From Pyrocephalus nanus (Eukaryota > Chordata > Aves > Passeriformes > Tyrannidae): a stretch of 64,000 bases of DNA. Below, in pieces: positions 47,052 through 60,034 of this stretch. Location of the stretch: assembly GCA_038380795.1 (NCBI GenBank), contig CM076260.1, positions 76,979,843 to 77,043,842 of the forward strand, in the 5' to 3' direction. The translations under genes and the position numbers were made by a program. A model generated the notes under the pieces. The model made no database searches and had not been told where the DNA came from. It worked only from the letters and a program-made list of their open reading frames with translations. Position 1 is the stretch's first letter, and every line of letters begins with the position of its first letter.

Positions 47052-49245
47052 GTAGGTTCATGCTAAGTGCTTTTCAAAGCAAGAAATGTTGCTATTTTCC
47101 CATGGGGTGTCCCCCGTATTTTAGCAGTGTGTTTGCCTATTACTTTAGGGTTTCTGTACATCTAGAAGAAATGCAGAAAATAAATCTATACATGGATTGG
47201 ATACATTCAAACTTATTTTCCTATCTTTACTCATAACTTCTACTGTGTTTTATCCCTGTAAACTGAATAAATGTATCTAAAATAGAATCCAGCTGAACCT
47301 GAATATTTTTCATCTACCTTTAAAAATGGGATCCCTATTTATGTAGTTTTGACAGTGACACTTTCTCAAGGGACACTATGTTCCTGGGAATAATTGACCA
47401 TCACCAAATTTCACAAGTCCCAATAATTTCTGCATAATTCCAATTTATTCACATAAAATTTTCATGAAATGGTTGAATGAAGGTTACATATTTTCTTCAT
47501 CATGGCTAACAGGTAAGCTGGAAGAAAAAAAAAGGCTCTAACCAAGATATGGAATATTACATATTCTCAATTTCTGCTGTTTCTGGAAACCTATCTTAAA
47601 TTTAGTTTTAAGCCTTCACTTAGGGCTTAAATTATCTATCCAAAGGAGGCTAAGGGGATTCAAATTTGAAAGTTTTGCTGTAATAAATCAGAAAGTTCCC
47701 GGGGTTTTTTTGCATTAACAACAGCCTTACTACCAAAAAGAGGCTCAAAAAGCAGGAAAGACACCAGTCATTTCGTTTTTTTCATTTAATAAGACATGGT
47801 GGGAAATAGTGTATACATTTTCTGTATTTAAAAGGATCCACAGTTCTAAATAGCATTTTTTATTTCTTTAATTTGCTCTGATAGGACTTAGTAGGAAGCT
47901 CTGAAAACCTAGATCTTTTAGAAATTATTTTGCTGATACATATGATATTTTTCAGTCTTGGTCTGGCTAATCTTAAAACCCTAAAGCTATATAGACGATT
48001 AACAGAATTTTTCTTCATAAAATGGTACTTAGAGGTAGTATTAGGGGTCAGATACCAGTACTAAAAACAAACCTTTTTTACAAAATAAAATTACCATATT
48101 TAAATATAAATATTGCTATTATACTGTCATTAGTGATACCGTAAGCACAATTTTAACACCTCAAAAGTTAATTGGTAGAACTGGTCATGAAATCCAACAC
48201 ACTGACTGGAAATATCCTTTTGAAAAAGGGGAAATGTAGGCAAACATAATTATCTTCTAACATATTTGACGTGAAAAGCAGTCAGAGTAGTTATCTTTTA
48301 ACCTATTTGATGTGAAAAGCAGTCAGAGTAGAGAACATGAAAATTCAGGTAGAAATGAGTGAAATTCTGCAAAGGTTTTCCTATTCCATCATTTGACCAG
48401 AGAGGGATGCTGTAGCCTCAGTGCTGTGGCAGAGACCATTTGAGTAGATGACGTCCATGCATACAGAAGAGTCGGTGTGGAGAAAGGACATGAATAAAGG
48501 CCACTGGAGACCTTTTGAAAAGCTAGAAGCCTTTCTTGTATGACAATACTAAATAGCTACACAGGAATAGTTATTCTAGTATAGCTATTCTAGATTTACT
48601 GCCTAACATATCCTTTGACATCCAGAACAATAGTGTAGGGATGAAGTGTCTCAAGGAGCTTTAGCTATTAAACTCCAAATGAATTTCTTCCCCTTGGTTC
48701 TGAGTAGTGTCTCTAAGCACACGTCTCTTGTGGGGACCATATAAAGGAAAAAAAATAATTCAAACCCTAAACCTCTCAACAAAGGAAGTAGTATGATTTT
48801 GCAAGCATTTAGTTGGTAAAGGGCTGCACATTATGTAGATGAATTTTTATGTAAAGACTGGTTAGGTAGTTCCTCCATCATGGCCAAGGAAGTGATACAA
48901 AAGCTAGAACAAGTATAAGTCCTTTCTATTAATTCAAGGACAGTGTCTGACCATCAGAATTAGTTCTTGCTCACCAGGGTTTCATCTGTTCTGCACTTCT
49001 GTGTCAGACATTCATTTGCAGACAGTAGTTATGAGCATGTTTCACTTACCAGTCACGGCTACCGAGACCACAGAGAAACTGTGTTAGGTTAAGAACCCAT
49101 CTCCTAACTGCATAGTAACCAACATCCTTAGGGATCTGTACCTTTCCTTAATTTGAAAAGCCTATTGGAACAGGGGAAAAAAGGCACCTATACCTGCAGT
49201 GCCAAGTGCCCTTCTGACAAGTTTTAATACATTGCTTTAAATTGT
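47048..49245. other. Unique AT-rich non-coding stretch
   Basis: No gene recognised. The only structure is the 41-bp tandem duplication at 48250-48331. The interval 47980-48180 is particularly AT-rich. Confidence 0.6.
48250..48331. repeat. 41-bp tandem duplication
   Basis: Two head-to-tail copies (48250-48290 and 48291-48331) differ at three positions. The shared 3' half is GTGAAAAGCAGTCAGAGTAG. It probably arose by slippage or unequal exchange; I see no third copy. Confidence 0.95.
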
Positions 49246-49452
49246 CAGCAGTGTGCTGTGCCCTGGTAGCCAGGAAGGCCAACTGTGTCTTGGGGGGCAT
49301 CAGGCAAAGCATCGCCAAATGGACAAGGAAGGGGGTTGTCCTGCTCTGCTCTGCACTGGTGTGACTCTGGGGGACGGTCCCATGCAGGGCTAAGGGTTGG
49401 ACTCGTTGATCTTTGTGTGTCCCTTCCAACTCAGCCTATTCTGTGATTCTGT
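49246..49452 (+). mobile_element. CR1 LINE, internally deleted
   Basis: The 5' part (49246-49365) is ORF2 near its C-terminus: GCCCTGGTAGCCAGGAAGGC, then CATCAGGCAAAGCATCGCC, GGTTGTCCTGCTCTGCTCTG and CACTGGTG. This corresponds to the 'AKRANRILG..SALVR' region of the CR1 reverse transcriptase. At about 49366 it jumps straight to the 3' terminus (GGTCCCATGCAGGGCTAAGG, GTGTGTCCCTTCCAACTCAG, ATTCTGTGATTCTG). The final part of ORF2 and most of the 3' UTR are missing. The minus-strand frame at 49148-49429 is a shadow. Confidence 0.88.
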
Positions 49453-52400
49453 AGTATCAGAACTGTTATTTGTTTCAATTCTTAAGGTAACATAAAACAC
49501 AACATTTTCTACAGTATTATTTTCTGGATTACTATTTCTCATACTGAAAATTTTCAGACAAATTCAGACTCTATCACAAGAAAGTCAAACCTGTGATTAA
49601 TTATGGAGAAATTATAAACAAATTAAAACCAAATTTTTTAATGTGTGTAATATTACACATATTTAACAAGACACAGTTTCCCAGAGAAAGTCTATCTTCA
49701 TCATCAAGGTCTTTAAGGTCCACTTTTAGAAATAAACTATTCTGATCTGAGGCCTGTGTATTTTCTATTTTAATACTCACCTATTGGAGTGGCTAATTTA
49801 TGATAAAATCATTTAAGTTCTTGTAGGATGGCATATAGCTTTCTTTTGAATTACAATGTTTACTGTAAAATATTAAGATTAGTTATTTTTCTACTAATTT
49901 TAAGGCTTTATGGCATATTGAAATTTTGTTCATTATAACCTTAATTACTATTATTTTATGGTCTGAAATAGACTTATCTGAGAATACCTGGGTGAATTAA
50001 TGTAGAAGTCAAAGTATGGCCAGTATGCTCTGTGCAAGCTTGTTACTTGGACTGAAAACCAAACTTTGAAGTTAATTCACTACATATTTTTGGGGAAAGT
50101 GACAATTTGCAATGTTTAAGATGAATAATGAAGCCTTATCAATGGCATGACTTCTTTCCCATTTCTTGTAGCCCCTTCTAGTCAGAAGTCAGTGAGTGCT
50201 ACAAGCAAATCTGAATGCAGTAGCTGACCTACTGAAAATTCAAAAGGATTACAGAGTTTAAGGGATACTGCAAAATTCCTATTAATATTTAACCAAGCAA
50301 CCTGTCTAACTGAGAGATACCACTGACACTTTTAGAAATTCATTTATTCAAAGAAACACCATCTCATTATGTGAGCTTATCTAATAGACATGTCCTTTCA
50401 AGCTGGAATTTTAAACTTAGTAGAAATGCTTTGCTGGTTGGAAGACAGCATGTTGTTTACTGGATTTCTCAGCATGAAATTACAAACAAAAGGCATGTCA
50501 TATTCTTGCATATAGTTACAACAGATTGATTGTGGTTTTGTTTGACTAAACAATGGCTTCACTGAATTTGTGGACAGTTATGCTTGCTTTAGAACATGGT
50601 CCATGAAACATTTGGAATTTGTTATCCAGCAGCAAGCTGTGTCTTTGCAAACATGCCTCTGAACAGGCTCACTCTCCAGCTGCTATGTGGCAAGCTGAAT
50701 GAATCTATGAGTCTGAATAATTTCTTTTCCAATCAGAGACGTTTGATGTATATCCCATACATGAGAAGTTCCTAGAGGAAAAAAAATGCCAACATGGATA
50801 AAACAAGAAAAAAGTTCTGTAGAGCTGATCTAGTTTCAATCTGTGACTGCTGAACCTGTGGTTTTGTGAATCACAGAAGCAGGCATACCTCTTAACCTTT
50901 GTAAAACTTTTGAGGTCTTCCCCAATGATGTCAAGAATGAACTTGGAAGGTATGACCAAAGTGGAAAGATAATTGGGTATCTGATGTATCTGATGAAATA
51001 ACTGTGCCAGGGACATAGGAAAGTGAGAAAAAAACCACCAGTTTTATTATGTATTTAATCATATGCTCCTTTTTTTTTGCTTTTTTTCCCCTACTTTTTT
51101 ATCATACTTGCTAAAGAAAAGTTAGACTTTCCACTTGGAATGTGGAAAGTCTTTAAAAAGAAGAAAAGGAATACTTTCTCACTGTCTTGTGTCTAAAATA
51201 GGGTTTATTTAAAACATATCCAGTTAAAAGGTCTGCTATTTTTAAAGATAAATGTTCTCACTGTGAGTTGCAATAAAAGGTTTAGATCTAATTCAGACCT
51301 GACTTGGAACACACTTTTGACAGCTAAAGGCCTACATTTGATTCTGTGTCTCCACTTCAGCTGTAGAAGTTCAGTGGCTACATTATCCCTGAAGAAGGCA
51401 GATATTGGGACATTTATTAATAAATAACCCAATAAAAAATTGAAGAAATTATAAACAACCAAATTTAATGAAATTATGCTGCTTTAGTTTGCAGTCACAG
51501 TATGGTATAGTAGTCAAGTGTACAAAGCTCAAACATTTAAAATGTAATAAGGCTATATTATATCACTCATGTATGCTATTTCAAAATAATAGTATAATAT
51601 ATTTCCACTTGCGACAAGCATCTAGGACCATAAGTATTAACTGCATATATGGTTCCAATATAAAAAATTGTTTTCTCTGACATAAATTCAGAGAGGATGT
51701 GGAATGTTTTTAGAAGAAAATTTAGAGTGGAATTTGGCTTTTCAGACGTGAAGCCTATTTCTGTTTGATAAGCAGACTCATAGTTTTTCTGCAAATATAT
51801 GTAAGTTTAAGGCATCAAAGATATGGGATCTCAGTTGCTCTACTCTTAATAATTTATGTTTTCTTTATACACAGTTGAATTCTTAACTTGAATGTCTGCT
51901 TTATATTGGTACCTTTCTGTTAGTTATTCCTTGTTCCATTTTGGAAAGGAAAGATGTTTTACCAATGCATATATGGTTTTACAGGGACCATGCTAGACTA
52001 TTGATAAAGTCCATCCAAAGAATAAAAGAATCCTAAAAGCAAATTCAGAACATATTGAAACAATTTTGATGTTAAAGTTTTTCAGAGTATCTCTTTTATA
52101 CTGCTTGAAAAAGTAAAAATGCATAAATGATTCTGTTAGTATGAAGCTGTTTAGAGCATATGCATGTCTCATGGAGAGAGTTTATGCAGAACAGACAGGG
52201 GAAAAACATGTTTTTTTGACATTAAAGGAACTGTTATTTTTATAAATATATACTTGTGCAATAAAGCATTCATTTATGTAGCTAGAAGGTACTTTAAATT
52301 TATGTTCTAGTCAGCTGAAAGGAAACAAGAATTAGTCCTGTAATATTACAATGTTCTCTCAAGAACATGAAGGACAGAATGAAAGTTAAAGTAATTAAAA

Positions 52401-55400
52401 TTTTATATGAAAAAATTACTTTTCATTCAAAGCAATATTTGGCATCAATTTAAGGGACTAATAGGAATATCTGTCCATAACAGAACAAATGACATTTCTG
52501 ATGGGGCATATCTGATGCTTAAAAGTAAGGTTAGACTTATCATTTCATGCAGCCTGAAGGTCAAATTTCTTAACTCTTGCTCTGTCAGCAAAATTTTCAC
52601 ATCTATTTTTGTCTGCAGCTGTGTAAGAGGCTCATTCTTTGCAGATGATGATTTTTATTTTTTTTTCCTATAAGATGAACATATAAGGGTTCAGAAAGCT
52701 TGGGAATACGCCAGCTGAGGAGAGGCAAACTCACCTGTTTTCCTCCTCACCTCAGCAATACAAAGAAAATAAGGTGATTATTCAGTTGCTTTAAACAGAC
52801 TTTGATTTAAACCAGTGGAAAAAGTGGAATAAAACTAGGCAAGAATATTCAAAGAACTATTGGCACTTCTGACTGTCTCATACATTTTTGCCAGGAATTT
52901 TCTTTATGTTGGAATTTTTTTTAGCTTATGCCAAAAAAGGCAATTTGTCTTCATTTGACAGCAAGTTTCTGTAAAGTTTTATGCCTTCAATTCATATGGT
53001 TTTTTTTTAATGTCCTTGCCATCCTAGAGTGACTATGAAAGCAATCCACCTTTTTTTTTTTTTCTTGAAATTCAAAGATAATTTTCTTTATTTCACAAGG
53101 ATTATAGTAAAAAAAACCACTAGGTTGCTGTATTTTCCTGTTGCTCATACAAAAGTGTTTTGTCAGCAGTCACAGCTACCTCAAAGTTCTGCAGAAATGT
53201 AGACAGTATTTCATTTTCCCATCTTGGACTCCTTTCAGTTTTCTACCCATAAAACAATGAGACAGGACAGACAAGAGATTTAAGTGGGAACAAAATGGGT
53301 AGCTAGAGGGGTTGTAAAGGGCAGGTGATACGAGTCAATAGTTTACTGGCCATACTATTTTTTGTGCTTCCTACAAAATTTTAAAAAGAGATTGGCAAGG
53401 CTTAGAAGCTGCAGCAGGAAAATATTGTTTTCCACCTAATAAGTTGTTTCTCCTCTTACACATTCCTCAAGTACAAGACCTCCTTTACTCCTACAATCAG
53501 CTTTCACTGTTCCTTATTTTCTGTAAGTAGAGGACTCCTCTAATTCTTCACAAATCTCTTAGACTTATGTACCTCCAGCAACTCTCAGAGGTGGGAACAG
53601 TTCTGGAAACCTCTGCTGGTTTAGACAACCATCTAGTAAATCCTTTCTGAATGCAAACAACAGTCTGAATTCTGACATTTTAAAGATGAAGTAAGCTCTT
53701 ATTCAAGGTCTATGTAGAGAGGGAAGTATAAATTCTTCAGCTGAAATCTTGCGGCACTACTGTGCTGAGATCTGAATCAACTGCAGACAAGAACACTACT
53801 GAGAGTTTCTGCCAAATATGGAAATAAGTTATTACAAATAAAGACAGCATTTAGATACAGTGCTGAGCCTGCATCGAGGCATGGCATCTTAATCTGAATT
53901 ATTGATGCAAATAAAACAGGAAAGAAGAAAGTTTCACAACACTTTAATATACCCTTAAACCTTGTCAATACTGCATTCCCTAAGGGTGTTTGTTTCATTT
54001 TTGTCCAACCTAATACATGACTGTATAACATTTATTAAAGTTTTAATGGCAGTTTCTCACATCATGTCAGGCTATCTGTCTGAGAGATCATAAACTTGCT
54101 GTATAGACTTTTACACTAACTTGATTTTATAAACACTAAGTTATCCAGAAAGTTTGACTGTTAGTGTCAATGAAAATAAGAAGAATAACATGATGAACAT
54201 AATTCCTCTTGATTTTAGCAGGATTTAGCTACTAAACTATGTTAGTGTATTTAGAATTAGATTCCTCTTCATATCTTCATTAGTCTTCATTTTATTTAAA
54301 AAGAGCTCAAAAAGGCATTTTCAAAAGGAAGAGCTAAAAGCTAATTTAGAAGCTAACTCACTAGAAAATTCCTCTTGCCATAATACATATAACTTTATGC
54401 AGAGATTGACCAAAAAACATCAGTATTCTTGTCTGAAAAATATCTCAATGGACAATATTAATCTTATTTCTTTAAGTAACACAATAATGTTTATTATTTA
54501 GAAAAAATACTGATTTTTTTCTTGTGTCCTAACTTTAAAAAAAGGCATAAAAATGTCATTCATATGTGAGAGTAAATGCATCTGTTTGCCCAGTCTTCCA
54601 ACACTTCTAGTAGAGAGGTGCCTGATGCTTTCATGTGAATCATTCACCTGTGATGTGTCTGCTAATCATCATTACAATTGCTGAAAGGCTTGGGTGAACA
54701 GCTTGCCAACATTTTTCTTTCTTAAAGTGTGTGTTCTTTCTGCACAACTGTTCAAAAGGTATGTGTGGGAGGGAAGCAGAGAGAAGGAAATGCTGTAGGT
54801 CTTTTCCACTTGATTTACAAAGCATTTTAATTATTTTCTTTCATCTATGTATTAGCTTGTGCAAAAAGATGCTCTTCACAGAAAACAACTGTAAACACTT
54901 ATGAGCAGTTATGAATAGTTAATAGTTTCAGTGTTAATTTTGCTGTATAACCTGCATAGCACAGTGACTGTGGGGTATCATCCTTTTCGGAGATCAGAAA
55001 GAAGCTGGTTCTGGTGGGTTGTTCTTTGGTGAATAGACTAAAGCTCCATTTCTCTTCCTCACTTATGAGCCGGGGCTCCACCTGCCTAGGCATCCCAAGC
55101 CACTCTTAAATGGAATTATTCCTTTGGTTGGCCCTATTTGTATCTTCCTCCATCTCAACTTTCCAGTGTCACTCCTGCTGTGAAGACTTATGTCTTCACA
55201 AATGTCTCCCATACTTGCAGCCTTTTCTACATAGATGTGGAAATAATAATTTGCTGAACTCCAAAGTTACTAGGTTTAACCATAATACTTTCCATTTAAG
55301 ACCTGACATTTTCTGAAGATAGTTGCCTGTTGAGACATTCAGTCATCTGCTGTCATGGTTTGTAGGTTTCTAGTTTGCACATTCATATGACAGAAATAAG

Positions 55401-55724
55401 ACGTAACTGATGAGCAGTAGTGTCTTCTTTAAAGTAATAGGTTGTAATAATGATGCTCTGCTTCAGAAACACAACAAAGTGTTAGTCATTCCCAGAAACT
55501 CAAGAGCAAACTCAGAAAGTCTGACCTTGTGCATTAGTACAATGTTAAAATAGTAATTTTCCAACAGGGAACAGGCTGTTTGATATCACATATGCATATT
55601 CTGATTGTGGGTTACTCTAATGCTAAACTGCAGGTAAAATTTTGTCACAGTGTCTCAGAATACTGAGATTTTATGAAAATATTTTGAATTTCTCTACCTG
55701 TCACACTATGATGGTGGCTTTTCA
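49453..55724. other. Unique AT-rich non-coding stretch
   Basis: No gene or dispersed repeat recognised over about 6.3 kb. Frames up to 103 codons (50705-51016, -) resemble no family. Low-complexity features are a T13 run at 53051-53063 and T-rich runs near 51069-51100. A small hairpin at 52714-52756 is listed separately. Confidence 0.6.
52714..52756. repeat. 12-bp inverted repeat with one mismatch, 19-nt loop
   Basis: GCTGAGGAGAGG (52714-52725) pairs with CCTCACCTCAGC (52745-52756) apart from one A-A mismatch. The loop is pyrimidine-rich. It is a modest hairpin with no assigned role. Confidence 0.75.
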
Positions 55725-55886
55725 TTGTTTGGTTGGTTAGTTTGTGGTTGGATTTTGTTTGTTTGAGTTTTGTCTTTGTTTTTTGGTTGTTTGTTTTGTA
55801 GGTTTTTTTTCAGGTTGGGTGTTTTTTTCGTTCATTGGTTGGTTGGATTTCTTTTGGTGTGGGGGTTTTTGGGGAGTTTTTTTCTT
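55725..55886 (+). repeat. GT-rich low-complexity tract
   Basis: About 160 bp composed almost only of G and T (GGTTGGTTAG, GTTTGTTTGAG, GGTTGGTTGG and similar units), a diverged GGTT/GTTT simple repeat. Strong G/T strand asymmetry. Confidence 0.88.
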
Positions 55887-58800
55887 CCTAGATAGCTGAA
55901 TCACAGTTTTGGGGAGAGAAATTGCTTGAAATACATTATTACTTTAATTTGGACAATATGGCATGGAGAAATGAAGAATAAGTAACATCTCCAAGGGATA
56001 AATAGATAACTTCTGCTTGACTCCAAAAGAAATTTTTTACCTTTCTCTAGGATTATATTTTTTCTTTAATAATTCTCATTTAGGTTAATATCAGCAGACC
56101 CTGATCCACAAAGTCTTCGTTATATACTAAGAAAATGCCTAAATAACCCTGTCCCACAGAAATAATATGTTATTCGGCAGTTTCTAGGCAAAGATGACAG
56201 GAGCATTCAGAATGCTTTGTGGAAAAAACCTGAGTTGTAATGTGTCAAAATATTTTTACTTTGGTAATAGAGAAGCTTAAAAAATAATTGTTACAAAAAG
56301 AAACTTTCATAGCTGAAAGAAGTCAAAGCTCACATGCCATGTCTTGTGTCTCCCAACAAGAAATACAGTCACAGTGTGACAGCTTGACTATTTGATTACT
56401 TGATTCCTCAGTGTCTTTTAATAATGCTCTTGTATTTTACATTGCTGTCGTTTACAAGAACAAGTGTATAAAAAATCCCTTTCAACATTTTCAAGGCATC
56501 ACACATTAGATTATATGCAAGTAAAATGGCTGCCAAGCATTTGTTATGCAAAACAGTTGATCAGGCTTTTTCTAATGCTGTGTTCTGAGCATGTTAGATT
56601 TCTCTCACTGAAATTCAGACACAGTGAGTTTTATGAATTGCCAGTGACAACTGAACTGTACAGAAAGTGCAGTAGTAGCTTTAAGTATTCCCTGTACTCA
56701 TTAGTAAAGAGGCCTTATGCTTCAAAAATACTTTCCTTTCCATTGTCACGTAAATGCTTCATTTTCCTAACTAGAAAAAAAATTAAAAAGCAAAACCAAA
56801 TCTGAAAATTTCTTTGAGTTCCAGCAAGCAGAAAACAGACTTCAGTGCTGACTTTCTGCTTTCAAATTCATAATTTGAACTGTGTGATCTGCTTGAGGAG
56901 CTCTGCAGTATGAACTTAATACCACATGATGCAATGAAAATGAACTAAAGGGTACTGCTGAGAATAAACAGTGCACTTCCATTTCTCAAAATGACACTTG
57001 CTTGGAGAAAGCAAATGCAAATTTAGTTCAAAACCAGCACCAGCTCTAAGCTCCCCTTTTCAACCACATTTCTGGCTTAGTTCTCTGCAGGAGTGGCTTG
57101 CTTCTTCCAAGACATCATTTATCAGTTTTCTTCATTTGCTATTCTTGACACTTCACTTCTCACATGCTGAGTGATCGGTTTATTCCGCTGCCTTAAGTGA
57201 AGGACTAGTTACGTTAACAAATATCTAAACATGGCCATCCTTCACTCAGATTTTTTTTTCTCTGCATTTGTGATCAGTCTTAATAGTCTCTTGGAAAAGC
57301 ACTAACCTAAAGGCCTCCAAAAGTTCTAACCGTGCCTCTTCTAGAAGATGCAGGGCCCTCCTACTTTCCCTCTGCTGGCTCACTGGTCTATCTCAAACTC
57401 TTGCATCCTTGTCTGGGAAGTCTGCAGCTCTCATCAGCACTCAAAAAGCATGAGGCATTTCTACCAAGCTGAACTGCTGTGTGAGGGGGCGGGGAGGAGC
57501 TCACTTCATACTAAAATCTTCAACAAAATCCAGGGCCTTTTTAACAGCTGTGACTCTGTGTTCGTTTTTGAGTATGCAGATGAGCTTTTATCAATAACCT
57601 TGTAAGAATGACTGAAACCATTGATTTCATTCCACAAAATGATGAATTTTTATTAGTCAAAAAAGTAAAGAACCATTACTACACAGCTGAATTTGCTATT
57701 GTTTTGCTGCCTCACTGGCAAAATACGTTTCCATGCTTACATTCCCCTCACTGAACTTTAAACACACAAAAATTAACCTTTCATCCAGTGCTACTCTGTG
57801 CCAAGAACGGGGGAACTGCTTTAATAGATAAATAATGAATTCCTCAGCAATGAGCACTAATGAATGCAAACATATAAAAAAAATAATTTTAATTAGCTCT
57901 GTCTACAAGTCATTGCCATTTTTAAGCTGTGTAAAAGATGTGCAACTTTAATAATTAGTTTCTGTACTAATACTCTACTGGTGACTGCGTCGTGTCTCTG
58001 TTGTCACTGGGAGGGCTGGCAGCAGAGCACCCTGCTCGCGCTGCATCAGTCAGCGTGCAGGTTCACGTGCATTGTCTCTGGTCAGACAGCACAGAATAGA
58101 CTCAAAGTGCTGTATAACACTAAATGAGGTATTTCAGTACAGATTCCTTCCTCGGTAGACACCAGGCTGTGAAATATTCTGTAAAAACGTCTAAGTGGCT
58201 GTCCTTTTCATGTGCTTGTCCCAGCACTGACCCAGGCAGCCTCGCAGAGGCCTTGAGGGTGGCGGAGAAGACTGTAAATGTAAGAAATGGTGATATTATG
58301 ACTCAAGTTGAGGAAAGCAAATAGCCATTGTGACTTAAAACAATCCTCTTCCCCTAGCAACCCACCTTCCTCTTCACCACCAGTTAGGGATGTTTTAGAA
58401 AGTAAGGCAGAAGCAAATGTTTTTGCGTGCCTTGCTCACTGCAATGCAGCCTGCTGTGATCCCAGCTGTGCTTGTGGTTAAAGATCAGATGTCAACTGCT
58501 AACATATTTTCACTTTTTTCTGCCACTGTTATGACAGAGATGTTTGGCAGGAAGGTGGGGTGGACAGATGGGACAGCAACTTCCTGAATTGCCCTGTCTG
58601 AATTCACAGAACATCATGACTGTTATTACTAATAGGACAGAGGGCTTGAGATCATTCAGAAATTCAAAATAATCTGCACAGTATGTCCAGCTGATTATTT
58701 TTCCATCTCTTCCTTTTACTGGGAGTCATCATTATGTGTTGCAAGAAGATAAAAATTGTTTGATTTTCTAAACTCTTTAATTTAAACTTTTCAGTTTAAA

Positions 58801-59959
58801 CTGTTAAAATATATTACCACTCTCCACACACCCTAATTTCTCCACTGTTTTATTTTTGTGATTGTCATATTCAACAACTTTCTTCTATACACAATTTGAT
58901 GGGGCCAACACAGAGGTTTGTTTTTGTAATGATGAGTTTAGGGTAATAGATAAAAATCCAAAATCATATGTCAGAGATAGAATTAGGGTGGGTTTGTAGG
59001 GTCATTTTATTTTTGTTTGTGTTCTAGTGTCTTTGGGTTTGGGTTTTTTTTTTTGTGGCTGGGCATTACCCAGAACTAAACTATAGAAGTAGAATATATG
59101 AAAAACTAGAAGCTGAAAATGAAAATGACAGGAGGATATCTAAAGGCTGCCAAAGAAACAGTTGGAGAGAGAAGAAGGGAATGAAAATCAAAAGATGGTG
59201 TCATGGGCACCAACAGAGAATATTATTTTAAGAAAGAGTGTTTCTGATAGTACTAAGACAGCTGACAGGTCCAGATGGATGAAGCTGAACAGGTTCTGTG
59301 GTTTGGTGAAGAGGAATCCATGCAGGTTTTAAAAAGAAGTCTCTTGATAAGTATGAACTGTATTGTAAAGCATCTAAAATGGAACTGGAAAATGAACTCC
59401 ACAAAAGAAGCAACTAGAGCAAATTGACAGGTGAGAGAAAGAAGATGGGATGACAGCTATAATATAGATAAACTGGAGCTGTGTTTATAAGGGTTATTAA
59501 AAAGTTTGAAAAATAACCTGTGATGAAGTAGAGACCAGAAGGGATTTAGAGCAGGGATGCAGGAATGGGTTAACCTGTGGTAAGACTACCTGTTATTATC
59601 ATAAAATCTAGGACCATCACGAAACCATCCTTGGAGCAAGACCTTCAGAGTGAAAAACTTACCCATCAATGAATGAGGGAAACACGTATCAGATTTCTAA
59701 ATAGGTGTCAGTTGGCTTCCTTGTTTCTCATATGTAGCCTGTTTGTTTGCAAGAGATTATGGCAGTGTAGTTTTCTCCTGCTTTACATTTAGAGCCCGGA
59801 ATGTCTGTTAATGCATCCGTATGTAGAAAAGTTACTGAGAAGAGAAAGAGAGAAAATAACTGAGGATGCAGGGTAGATCAGGAGGGCAACCGGGTCTCTG
59901 AGGCAAACTGGAAGGTGAGAAAATAACAGCTAGGTCATTTCAAGGCCTGTGACAAGAGG
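55887..59959. other. Mostly unique stretch with a CpG-containing block
   Basis: No gene recognised. The interval 57840-58160 combines an AT-rich, homeodomain-site-rich segment with a small CpG cluster (57984-58070, listed separately). A second GT/T-rich tract lies at 59005-59060, and 59100-59470 is purine-rich. The frame at 56464-56805 (+, 113 codons) resembles no family. Confidence 0.55.
57984..58070. promoter_or_regulatory. CpG cluster with CACGTG E-box
   Basis: Six CpGs fall within about 80 bp (for example CTGCGTCGTG and CTCGCGCTGC) in otherwise CpG-poor DNA. A CACGTG E-box lies at 58064-58069, and an AT-rich block with AATTTTAATTAGC lies just upstream (57885-57900). The texture suggests an enhancer or small promoter. 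No transcript start or coding frame is evident. Confidence 0.3.
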
Positions 59960-60034
59960 AAAACAAAACCAAAACCAAACCAAAACAAACAAACAAACCA
60001 AACCAAACCAACCAAACAAACAAACAAAAAAAAA
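59960..60034 (-). repeat. (CAAA)n/(CCAAA)n low-complexity tract
   Basis: About 75 bp of AAAC/AACC units (AAACCAAACCAAAACAAAC and similar) ending in an A9 run. This is the complement of the GTTT/GGTTT type of repeat found elsewhere in the window. Confidence 0.92.

Noticed and set aside
46859..47236. 125-codon open frame
   Set aside because: Its centre is the TG microsatellite translated as alternating valine and cysteine.
50705..51016. 103-codon minus-strand frame with a fairly protein-like N-terminal half
   Set aside because: No recognisable domain or repeat. It ends in phenylalanine-rich low-complexity sequence with no splice support.
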